Assembly (NCBI RefSeq): GCF_026340655.1
Contig: NZ_JAPEOZ010000001.1
Span: 9,548,001 to 9,612,000 of the forward strand
DNA from: Streptomyces sp. NBC_01275
GTDB taxonomy: Bacteria; Actinomycetota; Actinomycetes; Streptomycetales; Streptomycetaceae
Direction: 5' to 3'
Length of the DNA: 64,000 nucleotides
Below, in pieces: positions 32,193-40,860 of the stretch; positions within the stretch are counted from its first letter, which is position 1, and each line of letters begins with the position of its first letter. The translations under genes were made by a program, and so were the position numbers. The notes under the pieces were generated by a model. It was given only the letters and a program-made list of their open reading frames with translations. It did not search any database and was not told where the DNA came from.

Positions 32193-33050
32193 ATGACTGC
32201 GCACAGCATCACACTCGACCTGGGGGACACCCGGATCACCGGCATAGGGGAACCAGGCCGTCCCGGAATGCCGTTGCTGGTCTGCCTTCCCGGGGGCGGT
32301 TACAACGCGTCGTACTTCGACGTGGCCGGTTATTCGCTGATGGACGCCGCGCGGCGCGAAGGCTTTCCAGTGGTGTCCCTCGACCGTCCGGGCCAGGGCG
32401 GCAGCACCGCTCTGAAGGGGGAGATCTCGTTCCGCCGAAACGCCCAGGTGCTCCAGGAGGCCATCGCCGAACTCTGGCGCCGGCACCTCTCGAACGCCCC
32501 TGGAGTCGTCCTCGTCGGACACTCGATAGGCGGTGCGATCACGCTGCACCTGGCAGCCGGCGACCGTACCTGGCCGCTCCTCGGTGTCTCCGTCACCGGA
32601 ATCCATGACAGGTCGCAGCGGTCGAACGACGCGTTGAGGTCCCAGCCGCCGGCCAGCTCGATCGAGTTCAGCCGTGAGCACCTCCTGCGGTTCATGTACG
32701 GACCTGAGGACACGTACGATCCGGCGGTGCTCGACATCGCGAAGCACGCCGAATCGCCGGTTCCCCTAGCGGAGTTGGTGGAGGTGGCGGGTCGGTGGGG
32801 CACGGATTTCGCAGCGGTCGCCGCGAGGATCGAGGTACCCGTCCACTACGGGCTGGCCGAGCATGAAGGGTTCTGGCACAGCAGCGACGAATCGGTCGCC
32901 GCCTTCGGGAAGGCCTTCACCGCTGCACCCTCGGTGACTGCTCGGCGCATCCTGGGCGGTGGCCACAACATCGATCACCACTATGTCGGCGCGGCCTTCC
33001 ACAAGGAACAGCTCGACTTCGCGAAGGGACTGGTCTCCCCGGTTCGGTAG
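32193..33050 (+). CDS. Alpha/beta-fold hydrolase
   Basis: This 285-aa protein has the oxyanion segment CLPGGGYNASYFD and the DRPGQGGS loop. The nucleophile elbow is VGHSIGGAI (Ser near residue 112), the acid is probably the E or D of HYGLAEHEGFW, and the catalytic His is in GGGHNIDHH. AAGGA lies before the ATG at 32193. It is a cytoplasmic esterase or hydrolase of unknown substrate. The upstream relic is a different hydrolase subfamily, so this gene may have replaced it behind the same promoter. Confidence 0.88.
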   Translation: MTAHSITLDLGDTRITGIGEPGRPGMPLLVCLPGGGYNASYFDVAGYSLMDAARREGFPVVSLDRPGQGGSTALKGEISFRRNAQVLQEAIAELWRRHLSNAPGVVLVGHSIGGAITLHLAAGDRTWPLLGVSVTGIHDRSQRSNDALRSQPPASSIEFSREHLLRFMYGPEDTYDPAVLDIAKHAESPVPLAELVEVAGRWGTDFAAVAARIEVPVHYGLAEHEGFWHSSDESVAAFGKAFTAAPSVTARRILGGGHNIDHHYVGAAFHKEQLDFAKGLVSPVR

Positions 33051-33152
33051 CGACTGCCGGGAACCGGCATCGCGCAGCCGTCGACGGCGTCTGATCACGG
33101 CCGGGCGCGGCTGTGCCGAGCCGGAACGCACCACGTTGTCCGCCCACGGCAG

Positions 33153-33191
33153 CAAGGTCCGGGACCACGGAGTGAGTGGTCCCGGACCTTG
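33153..33191. terminator. Strong hairpin terminator, 16-bp stem
   Basis: The arms at 33153-33168 and 33176-33191 are perfectly complementary (CAAGGTCCGGGACCAC and its reverse complement) with a 7-nt loop. It follows the hydrolase gene. The sequence from 33192 to 33366 holds no gene I can support. Confidence 0.8.
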
Positions 33192-33366
33192 GCCGGCAGG
33201 GCTGCTGGGACGACGTCCGCCGTCCCCGGGGCGGCGGGAAGCGAGCCCGCCAACCCGCTAGGACGACGCCGCCGAGAACGGCCGGGCCGTCGTCGTACGG
33301 GCCGTCGGCCTGCGCGCGGAAGGAGCCAGGGCTCCGGATCGGGGCCGCGGCAGACGACCCCGATGG

Positions 33367-33744
33367 TCAGTTCAGGCGTATGACCCGCTGGGAAATGCGC
33401 CAGCCGTCGGCGGTGCGCCGCAGTTCGTCCGTGTACACGGCGCTGATGACGGTGCCGCCGTCCACGACGCCCAGGCCCTTGGACCGGACCCGCGCCTCGT
33501 CGCCCGGGCCCTCCGACACGACGATGTTCGTCGTGTGATGAGCGCGCGCGTGCCCCTCGGCCCCCAGGACGGCGGTGACCGCTTCCAGTCCGACGGCCGG
33601 TTCGAGGCCGAAGGCGCTCGCGTCCCACACCGCGTCTTCGGTGAGGACTTCGCCGAGGCGGTCCAGCTCGTGATCGTCCATGATGTGGCCCCACAGGGCC
33701 AGCACCCGTGCTATTTCGACGGTGTCCTCGTTCGTGGGCTTCAC
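33367..33744 (-). CDS. SnoaL/NTF2-like protein
   Basis: This 125-aa single-domain protein has the SnoaL_4 pattern: an N-terminal helix pair (EIARVLALWGHIMDDHELDR), LTEDAVWDASAF, HHTTNIVVSE and a final strand DGWRISQRVIRLN. It lacks a signal peptide, unlike the relative at 13878. The start is the GTG at 33744, with AAGGGAAG upstream. It lies 34 bp behind the SDR gene in the same direction, so the two form an operon under the XRE-type promoter. Members include cyclases, dehydratases and isomerases. Confidence 0.85.
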   Translation of the reverse strand: MKPTNEDTVEIARVLALWGHIMDDHELDRLGEVLTEDAVWDASAFGLEPAVGLEAVTAVLGAEGHARAHHTTNIVVSEGPGDEARVRSKGLGVVDGGTVISAVYTDELRRTADGWRISQRVIRLN

Positions 33745-33778
33745 GTCGTCGCTTCCCTTCTGTGCGTCACGAACAGGT

Positions 33779-34528
33779 TCAGGCGCCGCTGAGCATGGCG
33801 AGGACCTGGTCGTATGCGCCGTTGGCCTCCGCGTAACGGACGAACTTGGCGCGCTCGACGACGAGTTCCTTGGCGTCGGGCTGCTCGCGCAGAAGGTCGA
33901 GGGTCTCGTCGAGGAAGTCGTCCAGCGGCATGGCCGCCTCGCTGTCCTCCTGGCCCAGCAGGGTCGTGCGCACGCCGGGCGGGGCCACCTCGATGACCTG
34001 GACGCCGGCGTCGGCTCCGGCGAGCTGGACACGCAGGCTCTCGGAGAAGGAGCGCAGGGCGGCCTTGGTCGCGTTGTAGGTGGGGGTGATCGGCAGCGGG
34101 ACGAAGGCCAGCGCGGAGGTGATGTTCATGACGGCCGCGTCGTCCTTGCCGATCAGGAGGGGGAGGAAGGCGTACGTCACCCGGATCGCGCCGAGCAGGT
34201 TGACCGTGACGTGGTCCTCGGCGATCTGAAGGTCGGCCGGGTCGAGGAGGTTCTCCCGCAGCATGATGCCGGCGTTGTTGACCAGGACGTTCAGCTCCGG
34301 GTGACTCGCCGCCAGGGTCTCTCGGGCCCGGGCGATCGAGTCGGGGTCGGCGACGTCGAGGACGAGCGCGTCGATGCCCGGGTGCTCGGCCGTGATCTCG
34401 TCGAGGAGCTCCTTGCGTCGGCCGGCGACGATCACCTTGTTGCCCGCCTCGTGCAGGCGTACGGCGAGTCCGCGGCCGATGCCCGAGGTGCCGCCGGTGA
34501 TCAGGATCGTGTTGCCGGTCATCTTCAT
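33779..34528 (-). CDS. Short-chain dehydrogenase/reductase (DltE-like)
   Basis: This 249-aa classical SDR has the cofactor loop ITGGTSGIGRGLA, DVADPDS and NNAGIML. The catalytic Ser is in MNITSALAFVP, and Tyr and Lys are in YNATKAALRSFSESL. It resembles DltE/YciK-like NAD(P)-dependent oxidoreductases commonly placed next to MmyB-like XRE regulators. Its promoter carries the XRE-type module. It is the first gene of an operon with the NTF2-like gene. Confidence 0.9.
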   Translation of the reverse strand: MKMTGNTILITGGTSGIGRGLAVRLHEAGNKVIVAGRRKELLDEITAEHPGIDALVLDVADPDSIARARETLAASHPELNVLVNNAGIMLRENLLDPADLQIAEDHVTVNLLGAIRVTYAFLPLLIGKDDAAVMNITSALAFVPLPITPTYNATKAALRSFSESLRVQLAGADAGVQVIEVAPPGVRTTLLGQEDSEAAMPLDDFLDETLDLLREQPDAKELVVERAKFVRYAEANGAYDQVLAMLSGA

Positions 34529-34580
34529 GGGGGGGTCTCTCTCCTTCGTTACGGCGGGCCGGTGAGCGCCCGCGGTATCG

Positions 34581-34630
34581 ACCGTAGGAGCACCCGCGCA
34601 GGGGCGGGAGAGGAAGGTTTATCCATGGAT
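34581..34630 (-). promoter_or_regulatory. XRE-type promoter module, copy B (SDR gene)
   Basis: On the minus strand the perfect palindrome ATCCATGGAT (34621-34630) is followed by TCCTCTCCCGCCC and the -10 TACGGT (34581-34586), with 44 bp between their first bases. The homology with copy A continues through the start region of the gene. Confidence 0.65.
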
Positions 34631-34754
34631 CGGCGGTCCCTGTCTGGTGGGGGCCGGCTGTGCCCGAGGCGACGCGCGGTCCGCAGGCCCCCGTAGCGAT
34701 CGAGGCAACGAACGTTTCCTGGCGCCAACTGACGGTCCTTGTCAGACTGCCGGT

Positions 34755-35624
34755 ATGACGGACGGCCGGACGGACCACGTCGCCGTGGGTGACCCCGGGC
34801 TGTTCGGCCCGGACTCCGTCACCTGGCAGCTGTACGGCGACCCCATGATGTGGATCGCCGGAATCCGCGCGCTCTACCTCCAGGCGCTGCACCCGCGCGC
34901 GGTGCGCGGCGTCACGCAGAACTCCGACTTCCGGCGCGACGCCTGGGGCCGGCTGATGCGCACGGTGAGCTTCGTCGGCACGACCACGTACGGGACGAGC
35001 GAGGCCGCAGAGAGGGCCGGCGCCCGGGTCCGGAAGATCCACCGCATGCTGTCCGCGACCGACCCGGACACCGGGGAGCGGTACGGCGTCGACGAACCCG
35101 GGCTGCTGCTGTGGGTGCACTGCGCCGAGATCGACTCCTACCTGCACGTCCTGCACCGCTCCGGCTACCCCCTCACCGACGGCCGCCGACCGCTACCTGG
35201 CCGAACACCGGGTCAGCGCCCGCCTGGTCGGCCTCGGCCCCGACGCCGTACCCGCCAACAGAGCCGACATGGCGGCCTACTTCGAGAAGGTGCGGCCCGA
35301 ACTCGCCGTGGGAGAAGAAGCGCGCGAGGTGGACGGCTTCCTGCTCTGCCCGCCGACGCACCCCTGCTCGTTCCGGCGCGCGCCCTGCTGTGGCAGCGCG
35401 TGGCGCACCTGGCGTACGCCTCCCTGCCGCCGTACGCCCACGAGCTGTACGGCAGACGGGCGCCGCGACCCGCAGCCGTCACCCGCGAGTTGCGCGCCAC
35501 GGGCACCCTGCTGCGCTGTGTTCCCGCACGGGTGCGCTGGCAACTCCCGCCCAAACACATCCTGCGGGCCATGGCGAGACTCGGCCCGGACGCCCGCCCG
35601 GCACCATACAAAGTCGGGCTATAG
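34755..35624 (+). pseudogene. DUF2236 / MpaB-like oxygenase with two compensating frameshifts
   Basis: The ATG at 34755 opens a frame with VTWQLYGDPMMWIAGIRALY and LQALHPRAVRGV, typical of the DUF2236 oxygenase family (relatives of latex-clearing protein and MpaB). Near 35185 the protein continues in the +1 frame (AADRYLAEHRVSARLVGLGP). Near 35360 it returns to the first frame (VPARALLWQRVAHLAYASLP). The C-terminus ends normally. One extra base and one missing base could be mutations or sequencing errors. If it is intact in reality it would be a 289-aa haem-type oxygenase. Confidence 0.7.
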
Positions 35625-35682
35625 ACCGCCATACTGGACGAGCCAGGGGAGGGCCGGACAGGTACGGGGGCGGCGGCGCACT

Positions 35683-37914
35683 ATGGCGGAGACCAGGCTG
35701 ATCCAGGGCCGATACCGGCTGTTGGAGCTGATCGGGCGCGGCGGCATGGGCGAGGTGTGGAGCGCACGTGACGAGTCCCTCGGCCGGCAGGTCGCCGTGA
35801 AGTGCCTCAAACCCCTCGGCTCGCACCACGATCCGGCCTTCGCGCGCGTGCTGCGCGAACGGTTCCGGCGCGAGGCCCGGGTGGCCGCCGCGCTCCAGCA
35901 CCGCGGGGTGACCGTCGTGCATGACTTCGGCGAGTCCGACGGCGTCCTCTTCCTGGTGATGGAGCTCCTGGACGGCCGCGACCTGTGCCGACTCCTCGAC
36001 GACAACGCACGCCGCCCGCTGCCCGTGCCCGACGTCGAGGAGATCGCCGACCAGGTCGCCGCCGCCCTCGCCTACACCCACCGGCAGGGCATCGTGCACC
36101 GCGACCTGAAACCGGCGAACATCGTGCGGCTGACCGACGGCACCGTGAAGATCTGCGACTTCGGCATCGCCAGGCTCGGCCACGACATCGGCTTCACCTC
36201 CCGCCTCACCGGCACCGGCGTCGCGCTGGGCACCCCGCACTACATGTCCCCGGAGCAGATCGGCGGCGACGAGGTCGACCAGCGCAGCGACCTGTACTCA
36301 CTGGGCTGCGTGCTCTACGAACTCGCCACCGGGGCACCGCCGTTCGACCTCGGCGACCCCTGGGCGATCCTCGTCGGCCACCGCGACACCGCGCCCCGGC
36401 CGGCCCGCGAGCACCGCACCGACCTGCCCGACTACCTCGACCGGATCATCCTGGACCTGCTCGCCAAAGAGCCCGGACAACGCCCGCCCGACGCACGGGA
36501 GGTGGGGCGCCGGATCACCGCGGGCCGTACCGCCGCGGCGTACGTGCCGACGCCGGTGACGGACCGGCCCGAGCCGCGGCCGGCCGCCTCCGCCGTGCGC
36601 GAGCGGCGCCTGCCGGACTGGACCCGGTCCATGACCACCGGCCACAAGGCGACCGGCGCCGGACTGCCGGCCACGCCCCCGGACGCCGGGGCGGCGCTGA
36701 CCGGCGAGTGGATCCCCCGGCCCGTCCTCGGCGCCGTCCCCGCGCCGCCCGCACCGGACGCCCCGTCCCCGCGGACGCTCGCCGCGCTCGCCGGACGCCA
36801 CAACGCCGGCCTGAGTCTCGGGCGGCTCGGCCGCTGGACCGAGGCCGGAGAGGTGCACCGCGCGGTCGCCGCCGAACGCGCGCATCTGCTCGGCCCGGAC
36901 CACCCCGACACCCTCGCCAGCCGCTACGAGGTCGCCTTCACCCTCAGCCGGACCGGCCGCGCCGCCGACGCCCTGCGCGAGTACCAGCAGGTGGCCGCGG
37001 CCCGCATCCGGGTCCTGGGCGCCGACCACCCGGACACCCTCGCCACCCGCCAGGAGACGGCCTACGTCCTGGGCCGGCTGGGCCGTCACCTCGACGCTCA
37101 CCAGGTGTACGCCTCGGTCCTCGCCGCCCGGGAGGGCACGGCCGGCCCCGACCATCCCGACACCCTGCGCTGCCGCCACAACCTCGCCTTCAACCTCAGC
37201 AGGCTCGGCCGCCTGGAGGAGTCCTACCGGATGGCGTGCGAGGTGGCCGTCGCCCGGACCCGCGTGCTGGGCGGGGAACACCCGGACACGCTCGTCACCC
37301 GCTGCGAAGTGGCCTACGCCCTGGGCCAGTTGGGCCGCTGGCCGGAAGCTCTCCAGGCCTACCGCGAGGTCGCCGAGGCCCGCGCCCGCGCCCTCGGCCC
37401 GGACCACCCCGACACCCTCGCCGCCCGCTACGAGACCGGCATCAGCCTGGGCCGCCTCGGCCGCAGCACGGAGGCGCTCCGCCTCTACCGCGATCTCGTC
37501 GAGGACCGCACCCGCGTGCACGGCGGCGCCGACCCCGAGACGCTGCGCGCCCGCCACGGCCTCGGCGTCAACCTCGGCCGGCTGGGCCGCTGGGAGGAGG
37601 CCCTCGCCGAGTCCCGGGACGTGTGCGCGATCCGCGAGCGGGTCCTGGGCCCCGACCATCCCGACACCCTCGTCAGCCGCCGCGAGGTCGCCGTCGGCCT
37701 GGGCTGGCTGGGCCGCTGGGCGGACGCCCGCACGGAGTACCGCCGGGTGGCCGAGGCCCGCGAGCGCATGCTGGGCCCCGACCACCCCGACACCCTCGCC
37801 GCCCGAGGCGACGAGGCCCACTGCCTGGAACGGCTCGGGCGGGGCCCGGAGGCGGTCGCGCTGTACCGGCGGGTGGCGGCCCTGCGACAAGGACGGGCCG
37901 CCGGCGGGGCGTAG
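35683..37914 (+). CDS. Ser/Thr protein kinase with C-terminal TPR array
   Basis: This 743-aa soluble protein has an N-terminal PknB-type kinase: glycine loop GRGGMGEVWSA, catalytic K40 (VAVKCLK), HRDLKPAN with D141, DFG with D159, and GTPHYMSPEQ. After a Pro-rich linker (about residues 275-360) come eight 42-residue TPR-like units, each with a variant of LGPDHPDTLAxRxExA and LGRLGR. It has no membrane helix, unlike PASTA kinases. The TPR part probably binds partner proteins or folds as a sensor. It starts 58 bp after the broken oxygenase gene. Confidence 0.92.
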   Translation: MAETRLIQGRYRLLELIGRGGMGEVWSARDESLGRQVAVKCLKPLGSHHDPAFARVLRERFRREARVAAALQHRGVTVVHDFGESDGVLFLVMELLDGRDLCRLLDDNARRPLPVPDVEEIADQVAAALAYTHRQGIVHRDLKPANIVRLTDGTVKICDFGIARLGHDIGFTSRLTGTGVALGTPHYMSPEQIGGDEVDQRSDLYSLGCVLYELATGAPPFDLGDPWAILVGHRDTAPRPAREHRTDLPDYLDRIILDLLAKEPGQRPPDAREVGRRITAGRTAAAYVPTPVTDRPEPRPAASAVRERRLPDWTRSMTTGHKATGAGLPATPPDAGAALTGEWIPRPVLGAVPAPPAPDAPSPRTLAALAGRHNAGLSLGRLGRWTEAGEVHRAVAAERAHLLGPDHPDTLASRYEVAFTLSRTGRAADALREYQQVAAARIRVLGADHPDTLATRQETAYVLGRLGRHLDAHQVYASVLAAREGTAGPDHPDTLRCRHNLAFNLSRLGRLEESYRMACEVAVARTRVLGGEHPDTLVTRCEVAYALGQLGRWPEALQAYREVAEARARALGPDHPDTLAARYETGISLGRLGRSTEALRLYRDLVEDRTRVHGGADPETLRARHGLGVNLGRLGRWEEALAESRDVCAIRERVLGPDHPDTLVSRREVAVGLGWLGRWADARTEYRRVAEARERMLGPDHPDTLAARGDEAHCLERLGRGPEAVALYRRVAALRQGRAAGGA

Positions 37915-38079
37915 CCCGACCGCATCAGTCCCAGCCCAGCTCCGGGTACGGACGGCCGGTGCGGATGCCGTCGACGGCGGCCCGCGCCGGTTGACCAGGA
38001 GCGCGGCCGTCCGGCTCGGTTCGGCGTCCACGGGATCCCCCTCGTGTCCGTCGTGCAGTGGATCGTGTTACGAAGAACC

Positions 38080-39648
38080 ATGCGCGCACACGAGGGACAC
38101 CACACCTACGACGCCGTCATCGTCGGCGGCGGCCACAACGGGCTGGTCGCCGCCGCCTATCTGGCCCGGGCCGGCCGGTCCGTGCTGGTGCTGGAGCGGC
38201 TGGACCACACCGGGGGCGCCGCCGTCTCCACCCGCCCCTTCACCGGCGTCGACGCCCGGCTGTCGCGCTACTCGTACCTGGTCAGCCTGCTCCCGCAGAA
38301 GATCGTGCGGGATCTGGGGCTCGACTTCCGCGTCCAGGGCCGCACCATCTCCTCGTACACCCCCGCGGAGCGCGACGGGCGGCCGACCGGACTGCTCGTG
38401 GGCGGCGGCGAGGCGCGCACCCGGGAGGCGTTCGCCCGGCTGACGGGCGGCGAGCGCGAGTACACGGCCTGGGAGCGGTTCTACGGCATGACGGGCCGCG
38501 TCGCCCAGCGGATCTTCCCGACGCTCACCGAGCCCCTGCCCACCCGGGACGAGCTGCGCCGGAGGGTCGACGACGAGGAGGCCTGGCGCACCCTCTTCGA
38601 GGAGCCGATCGGCGTGGCCGTCGAGGAGCGCTTCGCGGACGACCTGGTCCGGGGCGTGGTCCTCACCGACGCCCTCATCGGCACCTTCGCCGACGCCCAC
38701 GACCCCTCCCTCAAGCAGAACCGCTGCTTCCTCTACCACGTCATCGGCGGCGGCACCGGCGCCTGGGACGTGCCCGTCGGCGGCATGGGCGCCCTGACCG
38801 ACGCGCTGGCCGCCGCGGCCCGGGACGCGGGCGCCGTCCTCGCCACCGGGCACGAGGCCCTGCGCATCGCCACCGACGGCCGTACCGCCGAGGTCACGTA
38901 CCGCACCGCCGACGGCGAGGGCGTCGCCACGGCCCGCCACGTCCTGGTCAACGCCTCCCCGCAAGCGCTCGCCGCCCTCACCGACGACCAGCCGCCCGCC
39001 CCCGCCGAGGGCGCCCAGCTCAAGGTGAACATGCTGCTCAAGCGGCTGCCCCGGCTCCGGGACGGCTCCGTCGACCCGCGCGAGGCGTTCGCCGGAACCT
39101 TCCACATCGCCGAGGGCTACGACCAGCTCGCCGCCGCCCACGCCCAGGCCGCCGCCGGTGACCTCCCCGCCGCCCCGCCCTCCGAGATCTACTGCCACTC
39201 CCTGACCGACCCGAGCATCCTCGGCCCCGACCTGGTCGCACAGGGCTACCAGACGCTGACCCTGTTCGGCCTGCACACTCCCGCCCGGCTCTTCGCACGG
39301 GACAACGACGCCGTCCGCGAGGAACTGCTGAAGTCGACCCTCGCCCAGCTCGACGCGCACCTCGCCGAACCCCTCGCCGACTGCCTGGCCCTCGACGCCG
39401 ACGGCCGCCCCTGCATCGAGGCGCGGACCCCGCTGGACCTGGAGCACGACCTCGGCCTGCCCGGCGGAAACATCTTCCACCGCGACCTGTCCTGGCCCTA
39501 CGCCCAGGAGGGCGCCGGCCGTTGGGGCGTGGAGACCCGACACCCCAACGTCCTGCTGTGCGGCGCGGGCGCGGTGCGCGGGGGAGGGGTCAGCGGGGTG
39601 CCGGGACACAACGCGGCGATGGCGGTGCTGGAGGCGTCGGCCTCCTAG
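38080..39648 (+). CDS. FAD-dependent oxidoreductase, phytoene-desaturase-like
   Basis: This 522-aa flavoprotein has the Rossmann start YDAVIVGGGHNGLVAAAYLA, then LVLERLDHTGGAA, and the C-terminal FAD motif VLLCGAGAVRGGGVSGVPGH. This layout is typical of the NAD(P)/FAD amine-oxidase or phytoene-dehydrogenase group (COG1233, PYROXD2-like). No carotenoid genes are nearby, so the substrate is open. The ATG at 38080 lies 7 codons before the FAD loop; a GTG at 38044 is an alternative. Confidence 0.85.
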   Translation: MRAHEGHHTYDAVIVGGGHNGLVAAAYLARAGRSVLVLERLDHTGGAAVSTRPFTGVDARLSRYSYLVSLLPQKIVRDLGLDFRVQGRTISSYTPAERDGRPTGLLVGGGEARTREAFARLTGGEREYTAWERFYGMTGRVAQRIFPTLTEPLPTRDELRRRVDDEEAWRTLFEEPIGVAVEERFADDLVRGVVLTDALIGTFADAHDPSLKQNRCFLYHVIGGGTGAWDVPVGGMGALTDALAAAARDAGAVLATGHEALRIATDGRTAEVTYRTADGEGVATARHVLVNASPQALAALTDDQPPAPAEGAQLKVNMLLKRLPRLRDGSVDPREAFAGTFHIAEGYDQLAAAHAQAAAGDLPAAPPSEIYCHSLTDPSILGPDLVAQGYQTLTLFGLHTPARLFARDNDAVREELLKSTLAQLDAHLAEPLADCLALDADGRPCIEARTPLDLEHDLGLPGGNIFHRDLSWPYAQEGAGRWGVETRHPNVLLCGAGAVRGGGVSGVPGHNAAMAVLEASAS

Positions 39649-39676
39649 GGGCTCGGGTCCGCATTCCTCCCAGCAA

Positions 39677-39693
39677 TCTGACGGTGTATCAGA
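39677..39693 (+). promoter_or_regulatory. Operator TCTGAC-5-ATCAGA (monooxygenase promoter)
   Basis: TCTGACGGTGTATCAGA is a 17-bp imperfect palindrome followed by AAAA. The same 17-bp architecture, also followed by AAAA, occurs at 48123-48139 in the fadD19/echA19-type divergent promoter. This suggests one TetR-type regulator for both units. Confidence 0.6.
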
Positions 39694-39735
39694 AAAGGCC
39701 TTCCGTCGTCGGGAGGACTGCGGCATCCTGCGCCC

Positions 39736-40860
39736 ATGCAGACGGAGCTGAGCAATCAACTGGGAGTCGAGCACGCCGTCTTCGGCTTCACGCCGTTCCC
39801 CGCCGTCGCCGCGGCCATCAGCCGGGCCGGCGGCTTCGGCGTGCTCGGCGCGGTCCGCTACACCGCCCCCGACGACCTCAAACGCGACCTCGACTGGATC
39901 GAGGCGCACGTCGACGGACGGCCGTACGGGCTCGACGTCGTGATGCCCGCGAAGAAGGTGGAAGCCCCGGAGAATCAGACACTGACGGAGGCCGACGTCG
40001 AGGCGATGATCCCCGAGGGGCACCGGCAGTTCGTGCGGGACACCCTCGCCAAGTACGGGGTCCCGGAGCTGGCCGAGGGCGAGGCGTCCGGCTGGCGCAT
40101 CACCGGCTGGATGGAGCAGGTCGCCCGCAGCCAGCTCGACGTGGCCTTCGACTACCCGATCCGGCTGCTCGCCAACGCCCTCGGCTCCCCGCCCGCCGAC
40201 GTCGTCGCCCGCGCCCACGACCAGGGCGTGCTCGTCGCCGCGCTGGCCGGCAGCGCCCGGCACGCCCGCAAGCACCAGGAGGGGGGCATCGACATCGTCG
40301 TGGCGCAGGGCTACGAGGCCGGCGGGCACACCGGCGAGATCGCCTCCATGGTGCTCACGCCCGAGGTCGTCGACGCCGTGGACCCGCTGCCCGTGCTGGC
40401 CGCCGGCGGCATCGGCAGCGGACGGCAGATCGCCGCCGCCCTCGCGCTCGGCGCCCAGGGCGTCTGGCTCGGCTCGCTCTGGCTGACCACCGCCGAGGCC
40501 GATCTGCACTCGGCGGCCCTGATCCGCAAGCTCCTCGCGGCCGGTTCCGGCGACACCGTCCGCTCCCGCGCCCTCACCGGGAAACCCGCTCGCCAGCTCC
40601 GTACCGAATGGACCGACGCCTGGGACGACCGGGACGGGCCCGGCACGCTTCCCATGCCCCTGCAGGGCCTGCTCGTCGCCGAGGCCGTCTCCCGCATCCA
40701 GAAGTACGAGGTCGACCCCCTGCTCGGCACGCCCGTCGGCCAGATCGTCGGCCGGATGAACGACGTCCGCAGCGTCCAGGCCGTCTTCGACGACCTCACC
40801 CGGGGTTTCGAACAGGCCGTGGACCGCGTCAACCGCATCGCCGGAAGGAGCGGCCAGTGA
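39736..40860 (+). CDS. Nitronate monooxygenase-family flavoprotein
   Basis: This 374-aa TIM-barrel flavoprotein has VEHAVFGFTPFPAVAAAISR, GGFGVLGAVRY, VVAQGYEAGGHTGE (FMN phosphate side) and LAAGGIGSGRQIAAALALGA. It is related to nitronate monooxygenases and to the actinobacterial members inside steroid and CoA-ester clusters, whose true substrates are not nitroalkanes in every case. It lies between the operator at 39677 and an acyl-CoA synthetase gene whose start overlaps its stop (GTGA), so they form one operon. Confidence 0.88.
   Translation: MQTELSNQLGVEHAVFGFTPFPAVAAAISRAGGFGVLGAVRYTAPDDLKRDLDWIEAHVDGRPYGLDVVMPAKKVEAPENQTLTEADVEAMIPEGHRQFVRDTLAKYGVPELAEGEASGWRITGWMEQVARSQLDVAFDYPIRLLANALGSPPADVVARAHDQGVLVAALAGSARHARKHQEGGIDIVVAQGYEAGGHTGEIASMVLTPEVVDAVDPLPVLAAGGIGSGRQIAAALALGAQGVWLGSLWLTTAEADLHSAALIRKLLAAGSGDTVRSRALTGKPARQLRTEWTDAWDDRDGPGTLPMPLQGLLVAEAVSRIQKYEVDPLLGTPVGQIVGRMNDVRSVQAVFDDLTRGFEQAVDRVNRIAGRSGQ

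Noticed and set aside
35985..37994. A 669-codon Pro/Arg-rich frame overlapping the Ser/Thr kinase gene
   Set aside because: It is a frame-shifted reading of the TPR repeats with no domain of its own.
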